This document shows, in pieces, positions 54,701-62,854 of a DNA stretch of 64,000 bases. The DNA comes from Acidobacteriaceae bacterium (lineage in GTDB: Bacteria > Acidobacteriota > Terriglobia > Terriglobales > Acidobacteriaceae). A program made the translations under genes and the position numbers. The stretch is from the NCBI GenBank assembly GCA_003134655.1, contig PLBY01000081.1:62001-126000 (forward strand), given 5' to 3'. The notes beneath the pieces were generated by a model, which was not told where the DNA came from, searched no databases, and worked only from the letters and a program-made list of their open reading frames with translations. Each line of letters starts with the position of its first letter. Position 1 is the stretch's first letter.

Positions 54701-55041
54701 CTATTCTGGCTCCAAGGCCCCGCGTCGGACTTTACGTTCGTATTCCCCAAGAACTTGACCGGCTGGTTCGTGCTCTTGTACCAGCACTGGTAACCGCTGT
54801 TCACGTGCTCGCAATACTCGAGGGTGCCCACGGCGATGGTAACGTCCGGCGCCGCCGTCGAGTTGATGTGGTTCTGCACGGTATTCATGCCGGGAAAGGT
54901 GCTCAGCGTCTGGCTCAACCCATAGCCACTCAGCAACGGAATCAGGCACGCAACGACTACGACCAATTTGCCACGTAGATTCAAGGCGTCGAACCCCTTA
55001 GGTAGAGTTGTGGGGATGAGTACTGGGCATTGAGGCTGCAT
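51757..55041 (-). CDS. Large secreted protein: propeller-like domain plus five ASH repeats
   Basis: 1094 residues from ATG 55041. The signal segment is KLVVVVACLIPLLSGYGLSQ. Residues about 50-590 are homologous to the protein at 19611-21110 (APDVTIAVGTLEYCEHVN, RWGDWYSGVLDPSDSC). Then come five ASH/'choice-of-anchor D' beta-sandwiches of about 100 residues (…SFGNQQV…TFGNQVVNTSSAG…; SFGNVILNSSSAK; NFGSVTVGTTSS), each with a Cys pair such as CxG..L..G.SC. The repeats probably hold the N-terminal domain away from the cell. No catalytic motif is seen. Confidence 0.8.
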   Translation of the reverse strand: MQPQCPVLIPTTLPKGFDALNLRGKLVVVVACLIPLLSGYGLSQTLSTFPGMNTVQNHINSTAAPDVTIAVGTLEYCEHVNSGYQCWYKSTNQPVKFLGNTNVKSDAGPWSQNSNNSGNTTHCPTAFSPNSQILHDNVYNLWIMEKRITAPSNGHNYMCVAISNVEDVGSTSPAFGWFAFEYDLDNVIPKNTQGNYYYPDYPQTGLWQTSTSTTPPYTAATDQALWITYDLQDPNNGSTIMAPLVCAVDLAGLRVSTISPWLNNSKTPACVVAHSLTTYNPRRSWVPANNSDTTPPIAADGEMLTYIIEPTKDGVSYLTDPNHTQGVEQWTVNWSNTTPTPTFVASWDLPSTQAGGDQLGCFIARNYYDTVCIPQPSTAATGITIDSVADRMQQFFHYTSKGGQGSVWTSAHAIEVVPNSGTPGQTEADIRVLQRNATSPNSVYVSADYPILDPVDSSAYVFLPSIVRDKSGNLQGILGVSGSGVNEHPALNSLTLNPGTLQTGTWGYITSPITGGDAEDTDTLNYRWGDWYSGVLDPSDSCTVWVAGEYLPSNRTTEPWWYTEMAKLPPTGTCAGGPVLLSNVAFSFGNQQVEVRSAPLVETITNNQTVALNISGISATGDFTQTNTCQSAISPGGTCTIDVYFMPSVTGTRTGTLTITDDASTSPQSIALSGIGSASAISISPTVLTFGNQVVNTSSAGQKVTVSNTGFVNITVNSVQSSGGFSETGNCSGVTLTPGQSCTITASFAPVVTGALTGTITINDTTTGAPHLVNMTGTGQVPVTLSSNITFPATNVGSSSIPENMSLTNNGTQTLNFTYSTSGDFSAVGSSTTPCNGTLLAKAKCNFSVTFTPTFNGQVKGALTISFNGTVAAGGFTGTGQNGPAVPLTFTPTSLSFGNVILNSSSAKTVTIKNVSTSTVTLSSITGSGYFTATPSGTTPCGGALLAGKSCTVTVTYKPVVVGGNIGGITVIDDGAVSTQVQNAAGTGILAVTVSPTTINFGSVTVGTTSSVQVVTVTNFVKTAVPINSIVASGEFIYTTGGGIPCGATIPANSICTLGVEFSPTITGAVSGDLTLSDAAVSSPEVVSLKGTGQ

Positions 55042-55113
55042 GTGTAGTTCCAATCTGTCGAATCTGCGGCCGGTCTAACTATTTCAGAATGAACGTGCTA
55101 CAAGTAATCACTG

Positions 55114-56172
55114 CTATACTGCTTCACTTCGTGTCGGCTTAGGTGCAATCCGTTGGTACCGGGATTTCACCTCGCGGTATTTCTGCCACACAGACACCGG
55201 GACGAAGGAATAGACGAAAGGCACGATGCAATCCAAGGTTCGCAGCGCTCCATGCCGAACGCGATCCGCCGTCCGCTCGACCAAGGAAGCCGCCTTCGTT
55301 CCATCACTCACGGCGGCTTTCACGGGCCAAGTTCCGCCCGACTGCTTTCTCCAAAACACGACGTAGCGCTCGACCTTGCTTTTCAGTTCAGGAGAAAGAA
55401 CCTCAGGACGATTGCGCTTCGCTTCGATGCTCGAGCTTTTCACCATCGAATGATGTTCGCCGTTGTAGATGGCCGAGCGGTCGGCGCCTTCGAGAGAGGT
55501 CATCCGCGAATCAAAGGGCACTCCGATGAATTCGCAGATCGCAGTCAGTGCGGCTTCGGGCTCGCGCACCAGATCGTCATACTGCAACTGGTGAATGGCG
55601 GCCCCACGGCGCATTAACTCGTCTGCTTCTTTCTTCATCCGGCGATAGCCGAGCAGCGCGCGAAGATCCATGCCGGGGCGCGCGAACCACGGAGATTTTT
55701 CCGCCGCACGAACAATGCTTCGACAAACGTCGGCCGGGTCGCGCCAGATCACGATGAACTTCGCCTGCGGGAACCAGCTTGCCAGTTCCGTCATGCAGTC
55801 GTAGTAGCTAGGCGATTTGCATCCCCAGACTGTCGCGCTCTTCTTCTTCGCGTACTGTTGAGCAACCGCGCTGAACGCGCGGGGCAAATCGCTGATGTTC
55901 TCCGGAATCGCCGTGGGGTCGATTTTGTGGCGGGTCAACGCTCCGTTCCACGAATCCACTTTGTTCAACCACCACGAACTCTTGTGCGGCAGCAGGAACA
56001 GCGAATGCAGCAACGGCAGATCGGATTCGTACATCAGCCCGATCTGGGGATGCTGATTCAGCAGCGCGTAGAGCAGCGAAGTCCCGGAGCGCCACATCCC
56101 CACTACAAAGAGAGGGCCCGCGCTCATCGGCTGTGACTTCTGGAGCTCCGAGTTCTGAGATTCGTTTGTCAT
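55114..56172 (-). CDS. Sulfotransferase (polysaccharide operon, distal gene)
   Basis: 352 residues from ATG 56172. The 5'-phosphosulfate loop is GMWRSGTSLL near residue 25, and the 3'-phosphate-binding region is IVIWRDPADVCRSI. YDDLVREPEAALTAICEFIGVPF is the usual helix after the core. These are hallmarks of the PAPS-dependent Sulfotransfer_3 family, which moves sulfate to a hydroxyl of a sugar or lipid. It is the last gene of the minus-strand operon, 10 bases after the GT4 gene. The target is probably a sugar of the polymer made here. Confidence 0.86.
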   Translation of the reverse strand: MTNESQNSELQKSQPMSAGPLFVVGMWRSGTSLLYALLNQHPQIGLMYESDLPLLHSLFLLPHKSSWWLNKVDSWNGALTRHKIDPTAIPENISDLPRAFSAVAQQYAKKKSATVWGCKSPSYYDCMTELASWFPQAKFIVIWRDPADVCRSIVRAAEKSPWFARPGMDLRALLGYRRMKKEADELMRRGAAIHQLQYDDLVREPEAALTAICEFIGVPFDSRMTSLEGADRSAIYNGEHHSMVKSSSIEAKRNRPEVLSPELKSKVERYVVFWRKQSGGTWPVKAAVSDGTKAASLVERTADRVRHGALRTLDCIVPFVYSFVPVSVWQKYREVKSRYQRIAPKPTRSEAV

Positions 56173-56181
56173 GAACAACAC

Positions 56182-57357
56182 TTACCCGGCCTGCACCTGG
56201 GAAAAAATCTTCATCAAATTGCTGTAGGCCTGTTCGGGGCCGTATTTCGTTTCCGTCAAGCGCCGCCCGCATTCCCCCATTCGAACAGCCTCTGCGGGAC
56301 GATCCACCAGATGGTGAATTCTTTGCGCCAGATCCCCGGCGTTACCCGCCTCAAACAGCAGGCCCGACGTGCCCTCTTCCACGATGTACGGCAGTCCACC
56401 CAGGCGCGCCGCAACGATCGGTTTGCACGCCATGAACGCTTCCAGAGCCGTCACTGGAAAATTCTCATACCATTCCGAGGGCATTACCACGCACAAGGAA
56501 TTGCGCAGGATGTCCCACTTCTCCGCTCCGCTCTTAAAGCCCAGCAACTCGATATTGCGAATGCCCTTTTCGCGGATGTAATCCCGGAACTCCTGCTCCA
56601 TCGGCCCGGTGCCCATGATCTTCAAGCGCACTTGCGGCATCTGCTCAAACGCGCGAATCAGCGTCCAACAGCCCTTTTCCGGGGACAACCGGCCCATGAA
56701 CAGCGCATAACCGTTGCCGGGCACTTCTCCCGCCGGCAGTGCCGGAGCAGACACAAAGTTCGGTCTCACAAAGAGCTTCGAGTCCGGAACTCCTGCTTCC
56801 TGCATCTTGAGCTTGAAAAACTCCGTCAGGCAGATAAATCCGGAGATCTTCTCGATCACTCCGCCAAACCGGTTCAGGCCCAGCGTCAGCGCATACAGCG
56901 CGCTGAAGGTGTAACTGTCTTTGTAGCAGCGCTTGCGAATCGCATTCAGATAATTGCCGCCCTTGCACGCCTCACAGATCTGGCCCTGCGTATAGAACAG
57001 CCCATTCGGACAATGCAGGCGAAAGTTGTGCAGCACCTGCACCGTCGGAACGCGTAGCGCATGCAACTTGTGATACACCGAGGGGGAAATCAGCGGATAG
57101 ACGTTGTGAATGAAAGACACGTCCGGCTTGAATCGGCGGACGACATCCCCGATCTCGCCGCTAGTCTTCCACGAGTAAACCGTCTGAGGGAGGAATGCTG
57201 CTTTCTGCGCGAGGTTAAACTGCTTGACCTCGTCGTTATGCCGCGTGTAGTGGCAAACTTCGTCGCCGTGTTTCTCCAGCAACTCCGTCTCGGCCCGGAC
57301 CACCGAGTCTTCCCCTCCAAAAAGCTGGTACGCACTGTGGACGAGAAGAACTTTCAT
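56182..57357 (-). CDS. GT4 family glycosyltransferase
   Basis: 391 residues, GT-B fold. The N-terminal glycine-rich start VHSAYQLFGGEDSVV and the C-terminal donor site GRLSPEKGCWTL, MPSEWYENFPVTALEAFMACKPIVAA (the E-x7-E element) are standard for GT4. It transfers a nucleotide-activated sugar to the growing lipid-linked repeat unit on the cytoplasmic face. A Cys-rich patch (FYTQGQICEACKGG) could bind a metal and is seen in many similar EPS enzymes. Sugar specificity cannot be read. ATG 57357 is the only good start. Confidence 0.9.
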   Translation of the reverse strand: MKVLLVHSAYQLFGGEDSVVRAETELLEKHGDEVCHYTRHNDEVKQFNLAQKAAFLPQTVYSWKTSGEIGDVVRRFKPDVSFIHNVYPLISPSVYHKLHALRVPTVQVLHNFRLHCPNGLFYTQGQICEACKGGNYLNAIRKRCYKDSYTFSALYALTLGLNRFGGVIEKISGFICLTEFFKLKMQEAGVPDSKLFVRPNFVSAPALPAGEVPGNGYALFMGRLSPEKGCWTLIRAFEQMPQVRLKIMGTGPMEQEFRDYIREKGIRNIELLGFKSGAEKWDILRNSLCVVMPSEWYENFPVTALEAFMACKPIVAARLGGLPYIVEEGTSGLLFEAGNAGDLAQRIHHLVDRPAEAVRMGECGRRLTETKYGPEQAYSNLMKIFSQVQAG

Positions 57358-57422
57358 GCTTGAGGTTCATTGTGCCGCGACTCAGAGTTTCGATTTTGCC
57401 GCTGCTGCAAACGTACCGGTTG

Positions 57423-58199
57423 CTAAACTTCCTGCTGCTTTGCGATGCCCAGCAGTTCCAGCATGATCCGGTAAACGAACTTCGGATTGTTGACCAGATA
57501 ACGCTTCCAGAGGCGCTTGGGATCTTGCCAGATCCGGTGCATCCACTGCATGCCCGTCAGTTTCATCCAGTACGGGGCGTCTTTGATGCGGCCGGTGTGG
57601 ATGTCGAAAGCCGCGCCCACGCCAAGCATGACGTTGGTATCGAGTTTCGACATGTACTGATCCATGAACCGTTCCTGCTTCGGCGTGCTCAATCCCACCC
57701 AAAAGAAATCAGGCTTCAGTTCCGCCACTTTGCGAATGAGACCTGCCTCCTCGTCCGCAGTAAGCGGCCGAAAAGGAGGAGTGTAGGTGCCAACGACCTT
57801 GAGCCCGGGGAAACGTTGCGTCAGGGAATCTCTCAGCTGATCAGCGACCCCGTCATTTCCACCGTAAAAGAAGTGCGTGTAGCCTTTCTCTGCCGAGAGC
57901 GCACACATTCGCAGCATCATGGTGGGACCGGTCACCTGACGCATCTGAAACAGGCCACGCAGCCATCCCACCCAGACGGTGGGGCGGCCGTCCGGAAGGT
58001 TCAGCAGTGCGCCGTTGATGATGCGCTTGAGGCTGGGGTCCATCTGCGATTCCATGACCCCTTGCACGCCCGTGACGCAGACATAGCCTTTCTCTCCGTT
58101 CGTGATGGCGCTTTCCAGACGGGAAAGCGTGCGGTCCATGCTCGTGGCATGGACCTTCACGCCCAGAATCTTTACGCAACTGTCCGAGGGGTTTTCCAT
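57423..58199 (-). CDS. WecB/TagA/CpsF family glycosyltransferase (GT26)
   Basis: 258 residues covering the whole GT26 domain: VCVTGVQGVMESQMDPSLKRIINGALLNLPDGRPTVW, GPTMMLRMC, FFYGGNDGVADQL and the conserved PDFFWVGLSTPKQERFM near the end. The family uses UDP-ManNAc or UDP-glucuronate-like donors on lipid-linked acceptors in enterobacterial common antigen, teichoic acid and EPS pathways. It starts 19 bases after the epimerase stop, within the operon. Confidence 0.92.
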   Translation of the reverse strand: MENPSDSCVKILGVKVHATSMDRTLSRLESAITNGEKGYVCVTGVQGVMESQMDPSLKRIINGALLNLPDGRPTVWVGWLRGLFQMRQVTGPTMMLRMCALSAEKGYTHFFYGGNDGVADQLRDSLTQRFPGLKVVGTYTPPFRPLTADEEAGLIRKVAELKPDFFWVGLSTPKQERFMDQYMSKLDTNVMLGVGAAFDIHTGRIKDAPYWMKLTGMQWMHRIWQDPKRLWKRYLVNNPKFVYRIMLELLGIAKQQEV

Positions 58200-58218
58200 A
58201 GTCGTGCTCTGAGTGAAA

Positions 58219-59217
58219 CTAGTCGCCCGTAACTTCGGCCAACTCGCCCACTTCTTTTTTCTTCACTTCACCTTCAATCCACTTGTAGGTGATGGCGAGG
58301 CCCTTCTCTAACGGGGTCGAAGGCTCCCAGCCCAGCACTTTCCGCAGAAGAGTGTTGTCGCTGTTGCGACCGCGAACGCCCTGCGGCTTGGTGAGATCGT
58401 GCTGCTTGGTCAGCGTCTTGCCGGCGATGCCGCAAATCATGTCGACCAGGTGATTGATGCTCACCATCTCGTCGGTGCCCAGGTTCAGAGCGTCGCGATG
58501 ATCGGAAGCCATCAGCCGGATCAGACCTTCGACACAATCGTCCACGTACATGTAGGAGCGGGTCTGATCGCCGTCACCCCAGATCTCGATCGAGCCGCCA
58601 TCGGTGGCCTTCGCGACCTTGCGCGAGATCGCCGCAGGAGACTTCTCCTTGCCGCCATCATAGGTGCCGAGCGGGCCGTACACGTTGTGAAAACGCACGA
58701 TGCGCGTTTCGAACTTGTAGTCGTGGTAGTAGTAGCGGCAAAGTTCCTCGGCGAACAACTTCTCCCAGCCGTAGCCCGGTTCCGGATCGGCCGGATACGC
58801 GTCTTCTTCCTTCAGCGGAGTCACGTCCGCATTCTTCTGCTTGGACTGCGCATAGACGCAAGCCGAGGACGAGAACAGGTAACGCTTCACGTCGTTCTGC
58901 TTGGCGGCTTCGAGCATGTGCGCGTTGATCAGGATGTTGTTCTTCGAGATATCGGCCAGGAATGACGTGATGTAGCCGATGCCGCCCATGTCGGCAGCGA
59001 GGTTGTAGACCTGATCGATATTCTGCGTGGCGGTCAGGCAGTTCTCCCACACCCGCAGGTCCAGAATTTGAAAATCATCCGCGGCTGAGGTTTCGTACTC
59101 GGGATACTTCACATCGACCCCACGCACCCAATGACCATCAGCCTTCAGCCGTTTGACCAGATGATGACCAATGAACCCACCCGCACCCGTTAGCAGAATC
59201 CGAGACTTGTTAGCCAT
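58219..59217 (-). CDS. GDP-mannose 3,5-epimerase-like SDR
   Basis: 332 residues. The NAD-binding TGAGGFIGHHL lies at the N-terminus. The run NLAADMGGIGYI, SSSACVYA (catalytic Cys), GYGWEKLFAEELC (Tyr-x3-Lys), RFHNVYGPLGTYDGGKEKSPAA and GVRGRNSDNTLL closely follow plant GDP-D-mannose 3',5'-epimerase, including the second-site Lys in GGKEKSPAA. That enzyme makes GDP-L-galactose (and GDP-L-gulose). If the activity is conserved, the operon builds a polymer with L-galactose or a related L-hexose. UDP-glucuronate epimerases and other SDRs are weaker alternatives. Confidence 0.82.
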   Translation of the reverse strand: MANKSRILLTGAGGFIGHHLVKRLKADGHWVRGVDVKYPEYETSAADDFQILDLRVWENCLTATQNIDQVYNLAADMGGIGYITSFLADISKNNILINAHMLEAAKQNDVKRYLFSSSACVYAQSKQKNADVTPLKEEDAYPADPEPGYGWEKLFAEELCRYYYHDYKFETRIVRFHNVYGPLGTYDGGKEKSPAAISRKVAKATDGGSIEIWGDGDQTRSYMYVDDCVEGLIRLMASDHRDALNLGTDEMVSINHLVDMICGIAGKTLTKQHDLTKPQGVRGRNSDNTLLRKVLGWEPSTPLEKGLAITYKWIEGEVKKKEVGELAEVTGD

Positions 59218-59311
59218 TTGCTTTTACTCCCCCAAGTAAAGTTGATTTGTTTTGGTTTGCAGTTGCTGAAAACTCTGTTGCGGTACATCTTCGATCAAAT
59301 GCTTTGGTGAA

Positions 59312-60862
59312 CTACAACGGTCGTCGCTCCAGGGCATAACTGAGCTGTGCCTTCCGGTGGGTCCGCACCCATTCGGCATACCCCAGAATGGCGAAATACA
59401 GCAGAGGACAGTGCCAGCTCAGTTCATCGTTAAAGAAGGAATGCATGGTGAGCATGCCCAGCAAGGCGAAAAGCTCAAGCGCGAGCTGGCGCTGGTCGGG
59501 GGAGAAGACATCGCTCTTAATGCAGCGGTACAGGAACCACCAGGCTGCAAGCAGGGCTCCCGCAAACGGGATCAGGCCCCAGAAACTGGTTCCGATAAGA
59601 ACTTCAATCCAGTCGCTGTGCATCATGGCGGCCGCGCCGACGCCCAATTTGCCAAGGACCGCAAAACGTCCGGCAGCGTACGCGCCCAATCCCGTGAACG
59701 GATGCTGCATCAATTGCTGTATTCCGTAGGCCCACCACGCGGTGCGGCCGCTCAGCGAACCAATCGCAGCGTCTGACTGGTCGCGCTCAGCGACACTCAG
59801 AACCAGATCCCAGGCATAACCCAACAGGCGATCGTTCAGCAGGATCGCTACCGTGACCAGAGGAGCCAGGAGCACGCCGCCCCAGATCGCGATTCTGCGC
59901 AGACGCTGCGACAAGAGCACAATCAGCGCCACCGCAAAAATAAAGGCGGCTTCCGAGTTTCTGGTTTTTGACAGGACCATCGAGACCAGTCCGAAGATCA
60001 GAAGCAGCATGTACCAAGCGCGATTCTTGACCTCGCCGAACACCGGCATCAACCGGCAAAGTGCGACGATCGCTAAAACACCGCCCGACGTTCCTACGCT
60101 ATTGGAAGCTTCCACCGGGATCACGCCCGTTAACCGTCCACCGTCCATTGCCTCGGTGGGCCAGATTGGCAGATTGCTCCAGACGCCAAGGAGAGAGAGC
60201 CCATAGAACGTGAGCGTCCAATCCACCAGATTCTTGTAAGTAACAAATCCTTCCGCGCTGGCCACGATGGCTGCCAGCAGAGAAACGTCCGCCAGGAATT
60301 CGAGCGACTTGTAAGCCGTCCATGAGGCATTCACCGACCAGGCGGTGGTCGCCAAACACACCAGGCAGTAAATTGCCATCGCGCCCGGAATTCCGCGAAA
60401 CAGTGCGCCCAGCCAGTTGGGCTTCTTCAGGATCAACCGAACGATGAGCGTCAAGGATACGAATGCTTCGGGAAGAATTCTGAGCATCGCATAGGCATCC
60501 AGCGGATTTGCCTTGGCCTCGCTGACATCGCGGATACGGAAGACCAGCATGCTGAAGAAGATAAAAAACCACAGCGGATGCCACCAGGTCCAGTTGTGGG
60601 CGAGTTCGCGCGCGCTCGCGAGTGCTTCGGGAGCCGCCTGGATCATCAGAATCAGAAGAGGAACCGACACGCCGATGATCGCGGCGACGATCAGGACTCC
60701 ATAGGGTGATGACCCGGCAAGCATCGAGACCCCAACGGAGATCGACAGTCCCACCAAGGCAAAAAGCACAAGAAGCCAAAGGGGGCTCCGACGACGGACT
60801 TCGTGCCCGGCCGGTTCTCCGGTCCTCTCAATTGTCGGCCGCTCTAGAACGCTGTAACTCAT
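59312..60862 (-). CDS. O-antigen ligase/polymerase-like membrane protein
   Basis: 516 residues with about 12 helices and one large periplasmic loop, RTAWWAYGIQQLMQHPFTGLGAYAAGRFAVLGKLGVGAAAMMHSDWIEVLIGTSFWGL. That loop carries the HPFTGLG and late His typical of the Wzy_C/O-antigen ligase family. It polymerises or ligates lipid-linked repeat units at the outer face of the inner membrane. The ATG overlaps the TGA of the GH10 gene by 4 bases (ATGA), so both are probably translated together. Confidence 0.88.
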   Translation of the reverse strand: MSYSVLERPTIERTGEPAGHEVRRRSPLWLLVLFALVGLSISVGVSMLAGSSPYGVLIVAAIIGVSVPLLILMIQAAPEALASARELAHNWTWWHPLWFFIFFSMLVFRIRDVSEAKANPLDAYAMLRILPEAFVSLTLIVRLILKKPNWLGALFRGIPGAMAIYCLVCLATTAWSVNASWTAYKSLEFLADVSLLAAIVASAEGFVTYKNLVDWTLTFYGLSLLGVWSNLPIWPTEAMDGGRLTGVIPVEASNSVGTSGGVLAIVALCRLMPVFGEVKNRAWYMLLLIFGLVSMVLSKTRNSEAAFIFAVALIVLLSQRLRRIAIWGGVLLAPLVTVAILLNDRLLGYAWDLVLSVAERDQSDAAIGSLSGRTAWWAYGIQQLMQHPFTGLGAYAAGRFAVLGKLGVGAAAMMHSDWIEVLIGTSFWGLIPFAGALLAAWWFLYRCIKSDVFSPDQRQLALELFALLGMLTMHSFFNDELSWHCPLLYFAILGYAEWVRTHRKAQLSYALERRPL

Positions 60863-61938
60863 CGTCCCTCTTTCAATGCTTGCAGCACGCCATAGTAGGA
60901 TGGCTTCTTCCCGTAGTTATCGTCGAACATCGTTTGCTTGGCATTCGGCAGATCTTCAGCGCTACGGAGGAAGCTGTAACGGTCCGCAATGCCCCACGTG
61001 ATGAAACCGATGCAGTTCGAATCTTTCAGGCAGGTATGGACCACGTTGTAATAGATCTCGTTCTGCTTGGCAAAAACTTCCGGAGAATCCGTCGGGCCCT
61101 GGTAGAGATCCATCTCGGTAATGTGCACTTTCACTCCAGCCTTGCGCGCGCTTTCCAGAAAAGCCTTGAATTCGTCGAGATAGGAGGGCCGCAGTTCCGG
61201 CATCTGCCAGTGCATTTCGGTTCCTACCGCGTCAATCGGTGCGCCTGCCGCTTTGAGCCGGCTCACCAAAGAGAAGAAATCATCGGCGCGATCTTTGTCG
61301 ATTCCTCCATGCCCGAACGTGTCATTGAGGATGAGCAACGCGTTGGGATTGGCTTCGCGGGCGTACTGAAAGGCCTTCACGATGTATTGTTCTTCTCCCA
61401 GAATCCGCGACCAGCAACCGTTATGTGTCGGATTCGTGGGCTCATTCACCACTTCCCACGCGTAGTAGGAATCTCCCCCATGCCGCACGACGGTCTGGAT
61501 GTGCTCTTTCATGATCTGGTCCAGGTCTTTCGCCGGCCATCCGCCGCAGGTTTCGCTCTTAAAGTTGAGCCAGGGGGCGGTCTGCATGTTGCGGTAGATC
61601 AGGCAATGCCCCATGAGCTTCATCTGATGCTGTTTGGCGAAGCCCATCGCTTCATCCATGGCATCGAAATCAAAACGACCGCGCTGCGGTTCCGTGAGAT
61701 GGGGGAACACGATCGAAACCGCCGCATTGAATTCCCGCCCCATCACAGGCTTATAGGCCGGATCGTGATTCCACATTCTTCCCTGAATCGTTGTCCCCAC
61801 CCAGAACCCCATCGGTTCGGCAGCATGTCGCAGAGTCTCGTTTTGAGGTTCGGCGTCCTTTTTTTGGGACGATGCCAGGGGGACTAGTAGCAGCATCATC
61901 GCCAGAAACGAACCGATTTGCTTCATGACTTCAGTCAT
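60859..61938 (-). CDS. GH10 endoxylanase-family glycoside hydrolase
   Basis: 359 residues from ATG 61938 (61926 is possible). A signal peptide (IGSFLAMMLLLVPLASSQ) exports it. The barrel shows GH10 landmarks: QMKLMGHCLIYRNMQTAPWL, WEVVNEPTN with the acid/base Glu and VHITEMDLY with the nucleophile Glu, plus FITWGIADRYSF. GH10 enzymes cut beta-1,4-xylan or related beta-1,4 chains. Here it sits between a sulfotransferase and the polymerase, with 4-base overlap, and so more likely trims or releases the organism's own polysaccharide than digests plant matter. Confidence 0.88.
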   Translation of the reverse strand: MTEVMKQIGSFLAMMLLLVPLASSQKKDAEPQNETLRHAAEPMGFWVGTTIQGRMWNHDPAYKPVMGREFNAAVSIVFPHLTEPQRGRFDFDAMDEAMGFAKQHQMKLMGHCLIYRNMQTAPWLNFKSETCGGWPAKDLDQIMKEHIQTVVRHGGDSYYAWEVVNEPTNPTHNGCWSRILGEEQYIVKAFQYAREANPNALLILNDTFGHGGIDKDRADDFFSLVSRLKAAGAPIDAVGTEMHWQMPELRPSYLDEFKAFLESARKAGVKVHITEMDLYQGPTDSPEVFAKQNEIYYNVVHTCLKDSNCIGFITWGIADRYSFLRSAEDLPNAKQTMFDDNYGKKPSYYGVLQALKEGR

Positions 61939-61949
61939 CAAAACGGTGG

Positions 61950-62852
61950 TTACCTTCGGGCCTGCGATGCCACCAATTCTTCCGATTGACTTTCTGTCGC
62001 AGGTCCCGCGGGATATCCAGCCCGAACCAGGGCTTCTCCAGCGTACTTGGTGACCATCGTGATTTGCGCCTCACTCAGCTTCTCGCGCCAGCCGCCAACC
62101 GAGCCGCTGCGTACAAAGCGGGCATCCTCGCGGTCGACGCGGTGCTTGCGCAGCAGGGTTCCCTTGCCCAGAGTCGCTCCTGACTTCTTGGCCTTGTCTT
62201 CCTTCTCGCGCATGGCCCGCAGCGAATTGTTCTCCACGGCGCGACGCACGAGTTCACGATCTACCCGAATTCCGAGGAACTCGAGCATCTCCATCAGTCC
62301 GGTCTCAGTATCTTTGCGGAGATCTTCGTAGCGTATGACCAGCAGATTACCGGTCTTCGCCAGCGGACAGTTCATCCAGGAATCTACGTGCGACTGCCAG
62401 GAACCAAAGCGGGTAACCTTTCCCTGAAGGAAGGATTTCACATAGCCGTCCATGTCTTTGCCGTTGTCGAAGTACTGCGAGAATCCCATTTCCTTGTCGC
62501 GCGCCCAGTTGGAGAGCATCACGTCGCGCAGATCGCGCATGAGATAGATGGCGCGTTTGTACTCCGGACGATACTGCTCGTGAGTCTTGATGAAACGGCC
62601 GCCGTTGGGCAGCACGGGCTTCGACTCGCGGTGCGTGCCCATCTCGGGCAGGATCTGATTCACATTCAGGAATCCGGCGTTGTCTTTGGTCAAGATCTCC
62701 ATCAGAACGAAGCGCAACCAGGTGTTGCCGGAGCGCTCGAACGACGCAAACATCACATCTTTATCGTTGAGGCCACGATGTTCCCACCATGCCTTGGGGA
62801 GGCGAAGCGCGGTGCGGGAGGCCTTGTAGCGGAGTTTCTTGAGAGTATTCAT
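61950..62852 (-). CDS. Sulfotransferase (PF00685-type)
   Basis: 300 residues. PAPS-binding loop FASFERSGNTWLR, 3'-phosphate site YLMRDLRDVMLSNWARD, and the closing FVRSGSVGGWREKLSEAQ (the RxGxxGxW element) are all present, so the enzyme should be active. It sulfates a hydroxyl group, most likely on a sugar residue of the polymer assembled by this operon. It starts 2 bases after the flippase stop. It differs in family from the sulfotransferase at 55114, which suggests two different sulfation positions. Confidence 0.9.
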   Translation of the reverse strand: MNTLKKLRYKASRTALRLPKAWWEHRGLNDKDVMFASFERSGNTWLRFVLMEILTKDNAGFLNVNQILPEMGTHRESKPVLPNGGRFIKTHEQYRPEYKRAIYLMRDLRDVMLSNWARDKEMGFSQYFDNGKDMDGYVKSFLQGKVTRFGSWQSHVDSWMNCPLAKTGNLLVIRYEDLRKDTETGLMEMLEFLGIRVDRELVRRAVENNSLRAMREKEDKAKKSGATLGKGTLLRKHRVDREDARFVRSGSVGGWREKLSEAQITMVTKYAGEALVRAGYPAGPATESQSEELVASQARR

Positions 62853-62854
62853 GT

